Shown piece by piece: positions 60,699-64,000 of a stretch of DNA of 64,000 bases. How positions within the stretch are numbered: the stretch's first letter is position 1; each line of letters opens with the position of its first letter. Position numbers and translations under genes: made by a program. This stretch comes from Acanthamoeba castellanii str. Neff (lineage: Eukaryota > Discosea > Longamoebia > Acanthamoebidae): the NCBI RefSeq assembly GCF_000313135.1, contig NW_004457300.1:1-64000 (forward strand), written 5' to 3'. The notes beneath the pieces are model-generated. The model was not told the origin of the DNA. It did not search any database and saw only the letters and a list, made by a program, of their open reading frames with translations.

Positions 60699-61467
60699 GT
60701 TTTAATGCACTTGTTAGAGTGGTGCAACGCTGGCGGGGTTCGTTTGGCGCCGGGAGATGCGACGCGTAGCGCAAGTCAAAGTGGTGCCGCTGTGATCGCC
60801 TCGTGGAGTGGAACAGCCGGGGCAAAGTTGCTCGGCGTGCAGCGCAGTGGCAGTGGTGCAAAAGGCTGCGCGTGTGTGTTGGCGATGATAGTAAACTCCC
60901 GCAGCCCCGCCTTGGCTTTTCACCATGCCAGGCCCAAATGTTTATATAAAAATGTTATTATTTATTAGTTAAACTATATAGGAATGGCAGACGTGCCGTT
61001 GGCATGGGCTGTGTCGCGCTCTGCAAACACTGCGCGCTGCATTGTTTGTGAGCAAAGCGTCGATCCATCTCTGTGTGTCTGGTCCACAGAGAGGGAGCGA
61101 GAAATCGACGTTGCTGCCTGCCGCTGCCACTGCTACTGCTGCTGCGATCGCGGTTTGAAAAAAATACATCAGCTATAATCAACACTGCGCCAGACACATG
61201 CGGCGCACGCCAAACGCGCTGTTTTTGTCTATCTGGCGCAACAATCAGCAATAGACATACACGCAGACAAGGGAGAAAGGAAATTGCGGCCCAGATGCAC
61301 TTGACCGCGCACTATGCTTTGGGCGGCTCCAACACCACCAAGCCCCAAACAAGTCAGCCACATGCGCACACGCAACGGCTCACCGCCGCTCTTACAGCAT
61401 GGGCCATGGGGGTACCGTTTAGCGTCCTGCGAGACACGACGGGCCTTGTTACCAGAAATCGCAGGCC
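60699..61467. other. Intergenic region, possible N-terminus of the next gene
   Basis: Mostly intergenic. An ATG at 61294 opens MHLTAHYALGGSNTT in another frame and could be the N-terminus of the next gene if a base is missing near 61470. AT-rich block at 60940-60975. Confidence 0.35.
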
Positions 61468-61923
61468 ATGCAGACGCGCCAGGGCGTGTGCCAACAGCAG
61501 CAAGAGAAGCAAGAAGAACAACAGCAGCAGTGCGAACACCGCTGTTTGGTTGGGCACGATGACCACGCCAAGGAGCGCAAGATGCGCACCGAGGCCGAAT
61601 GGATCATGGAGCGCGCCGTGATACGCCGCATGTGCCATGTGCTCGTGGTACTGTGCTTGAGCGACGACACCTTTGACCCCGTTCACCATGTGCTCCACAT
61701 CGATACCGATAATGCGGTCTTGCGCTGCGCACTCCATAATGCAGCACGCGAGACCGGCATATGGGGGCTAGCCGCTAATTCGGCCCGCGAGCTCGCGCTG
61801 GACAAAGCCGAACAAGCCGCGGCACGCCTGCTCGGCGTTGAGTGGCACATTGCCGAGCGATGTCTGGCCGACTGTCTCGCCGAGACCAAAACACCAGCGA
61901 CACCAGCGGCGCCTGGTTCTTGA
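61468..61923 (+). CDS. Hypothetical protein, 151 aa
   Basis: ATG 61468 (MQTRQGVCQQQQEKQ), Gln-rich N-terminus then a folded helical part (RRMCHVLVVLCLSDDTFD, HIAERCLADCLAE). TGA 61923. Possibly longer at the N-terminus. No family recognised. Confidence 0.5.
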   Translation: MQTRQGVCQQQQEKQEEQQQQCEHRCLVGHDDHAKERKMRTEAEWIMERAVIRRMCHVLVVLCLSDDTFDPVHHVLHIDTDNAVLRCALHNAARETGIWGLAANSARELALDKAEQAAARLLGVEWHIAERCLADCLAETKTPATPAAPGS

Positions 61924-62008
61924 GTGCTGCCGCTTCCGCAACAAAAGAGAGACAGCTACCTACGATGTAAATGGATACGCAAAATGCACCTTCTTTTTTT
62001 GCATGACA

Positions 62009-63638
62009 CTATTTTGCAACAATGGGCAAGAGTTCAGGCACCGCGCGCAGGAGTAAAGCACCGGCAAAGGCATCGCCATGCGAGCCAGCGCAGTAGGCAT
62101 TCAATCTGAGCTTCAACAGCCACAGCAGGCGGGTGATATCGTCGTTGCAGCTGCACGTGACGACACATTGCCGGTTGAGGCACTGTTCCACGAACGTTTC
62201 CACAAACGGCTTGAACCACGGACGATCAAAGGCCAGTACGATCAACCGCGAATCGAGTTTGCTAATTGCAAGATTCGCGGCAAAACCCAGCCATTGGCGG
62301 TAGGTCAGGCCGACTTGGCCGCTGGCGATCCAAACGACAGCGCTTGGGTTGGTGTAGCAAATTTTGTCTGCACTATCGAGCCACTTTTGTATCGCCGGCC
62401 CGACATCGATGTTGTTGCCGGCGGCATCGCAGTCGAACTGTACCGCGCTCGACCTTGTTTGCTGACATTGCGCGCACGTGTCCTCTTCTCTCGCGGCCGC
62501 CACGGTAAAAAATGGGTTCCTCGCATTGGCAGCGTCACGTTCGGCCAGCCACGCAATCATTGCCGTATGGTTGTTCTCCAAAAGGGCGTGGTAGGTGCGA
62601 TCAGACACGCAATATAGCGCTGGCTGACTGGGTCGGGCCGACGTTGCACCAGGCCGAACGTGTTGGTCGGCGGCAAAGGCCGCCATATTGCAGCGCGTGC
62701 ATTGGGCGACCTCTTGGTACAGCACCAGCATCTCGGTGGCAAAGGCAATATCACCTGTCATGCAGACATTGAGCAGCTCGTCCGTCCGCGTGTGCTGAGA
62801 GGAAGATAAATGGTGCTGTTCGAAGTGATGCCACAAACCGCGCAGTCGAATCCAATCTGCCGCCCACCAGCTAGGTGCCAAAGCGAGCACGGTGTGCACC
62901 ATGTCTGCGCCGGCGCGACCGCAGCTCATGGCGCTGCGCAAAGCATCCCTCGGCAGAGTCCAGTGTATGTCAAACGCGCGGGCAGAGGTCTCCAGGCGCC
63001 GGGCATAGTCGTCCGCTTCTGATCCTGGATCGGCGCATATCGCCCGTGCGACCATGGTCCACCACTCGCCATCCTCGCTCGACGACGGCGCCTCGCCGTC
63101 GGCATTGGCCGGCAATGGGTAGGCGCACCGCAAGCATAAGCGCCAGCGCTCCACCAAGTCTGCCCTTCCGAGTGCAATGGCGGTTCGCACGGCCTTGCGC
63201 CATGTTTTTGTCAGCCGCCGCGCAGGTTGGTGTTGGGCATCGCACGGCTCTTGCGCATAGGCAGCTTCCCCGTCGCTTGGCGCCACGGCCGCAGTGGCTG
63301 GCCAAAAGTCATGAATGACGCCCATGGACGTAAGACGCTCAAACAGAACTGGATCGGCCGGCTTGACGCTTCTCGCAATGTCCGATGCCGATGTGCATTC
63401 GAGCTGCCGGATAGCCCACAGTAGCTCGGCATCGGAAAGGGCGTTTGGGCGTTCGAGCAGTTCGACAGAGACGACACGGGCAGAAGGGTCGGCGGGTTCA
63501 AGCACCACCTGGCGCACGTCGGTGCACGCACTCGAGAACAGGCCAGTAGGCTTCATCAATGCGCTGGTCGATGGCGAGATCGAGCGTGGCCGCAATCAAG
63601 CCCGAGTATTGATTGCCGGCGCTGTTACTTTCGTTCAT
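62009..63638 (-). CDS. F-box/ankyrin-like protein of about 540 aa, frameshifted near its start
   Basis: ATG 63638 (MNESNSAGNQYSGLIAA) begins in one frame; near 63530 the sense moves to the main frame (CTDVRQVVLEPADPS). The main frame of about 500 codons is intact to TAG/TGA 62009. Repeats such as LTKTWRKAVRTAIALGRADLV and DALRSAMSCGRAGADM look like degenerate ankyrin-type helices, as in the large repeat families of amoeba viruses. Cys-rich CAQCQQ. Domain call is weak. Confidence 0.5.
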
Positions 63639-64000
63639 GGCCCTGTTGGTGCCGGCTCTGGTTGGTGTCATCTTGTTGGCGGAGCTGGCAAACACGATGC
63701 AGCGCAGAGGACAAACAGTTGCGGCCGACCCACGACGGCCGAGCAAAGTGCGAGTTTTGTGTGTAAAGTTGTTGTTGTGGCAATGTGAATCACACACTTT
63801 GGTCTACCGGGGCTGGCCTTGGCAAATGCGCCCTCTATTTGCGCGCAAATGTCACACGCACCTGGCTGTTTGGACGGACCGCTAGAGCGCGGCGCGACAA
63901 AAGTTTATTGCAGCCGCACGGCGCAATGCCAATTGCAGCCATACGGTGCAATGCCACTCGAGGCCAAGAGACAATATATTTGCAGTTACCCACGCGCATC
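63639..64000. other. Right-end intergenic region
   Basis: No convincing gene; contains the tandem repeat at 63910-63959 and an AT-rich end. Confidence 0.4.
63910..63959 (+). repeat. Imperfect 25-base tandem repeat, two units
   Basis: GCAGCCGCACGGCGCAATGCC and GCAGCCATACGGTGCAATGCC stand side by side, each followed by AATT or ACTC. Role unknown. Confidence 0.7.

Overview
The window reads as giant-virus DNA (Nucleocytoviricota type), most likely from a virus of amoebae or another protist. Dense, mostly single-exon ORFs lie on both strands with short gaps. The gene set is typical of such viruses: mRNA capping enzyme, PIF1-like helicase, XPG/FEN1-like nuclease, HD-domain phosphohydrolase, Nudix hydrolase, oligoribonuclease, two AlkB-like dioxygenases, FAD amine oxidase, RBR-type zinc protein, SprT-like protein, small membrane proteins and many Q/N/P-rich proteins. 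No ribosomal, tRNA or clear host housekeeping gene was seen. I cannot place it in a named genus.

Layout. (1) 1-5.8 kb: damaged genes. These are two F-box/ankyrin-like genes, a beta-helix protein and a PD-(D/E)XK nuclease whose reading frame is cut by in-frame TGA codons. (2) 5.9-19.5 kb: a large acidic protein, Nudix plus thioredoxin-like pair, PIF1 helicase, an AT-hook protein, a 758-residue probable virion protein and an XPG nuclease. (3) 19.5-30 kb: HD phosphohydrolase, a very charged protein, a cupin-domain protein, oligoribonuclease, AlkB and amine oxidase. (4) 29.6-38.7 kb: a cluster of structural or membrane candidates, capping enzyme, several unknowns and an RBR-like protein that is cut off at about 38.75 kb. 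(5) 38.75-39.07 kb: a fragment resembling an FG-GAP/integrin-type repeat followed by a possible small GT-AG intron. (6) 39.2-64 kb: a visibly GC-richer half with longer intergenic gaps, triplet repeats, mostly minus-strand genes and at least one clearly intron-containing gene (a tandem ubiquitin-like protein).

Two features dominate. First, the left half carries a recurring promoter-like module (TCTGGCGCCA and TCCGGAAATT elements just before ATGs) that I did not see in the right half, so the window joins two compositional and regulatory regimes at the FG-GAP fragment. Second, roughly twenty genes are split by frameshifts, most of them explained by one missing base. This may be raw-read error, gene decay or unrecognised splicing. 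Every broken gene is described as it stands; nothing was repaired. Coordinates of frameshifted genes give the whole span over which coding sense can be followed.
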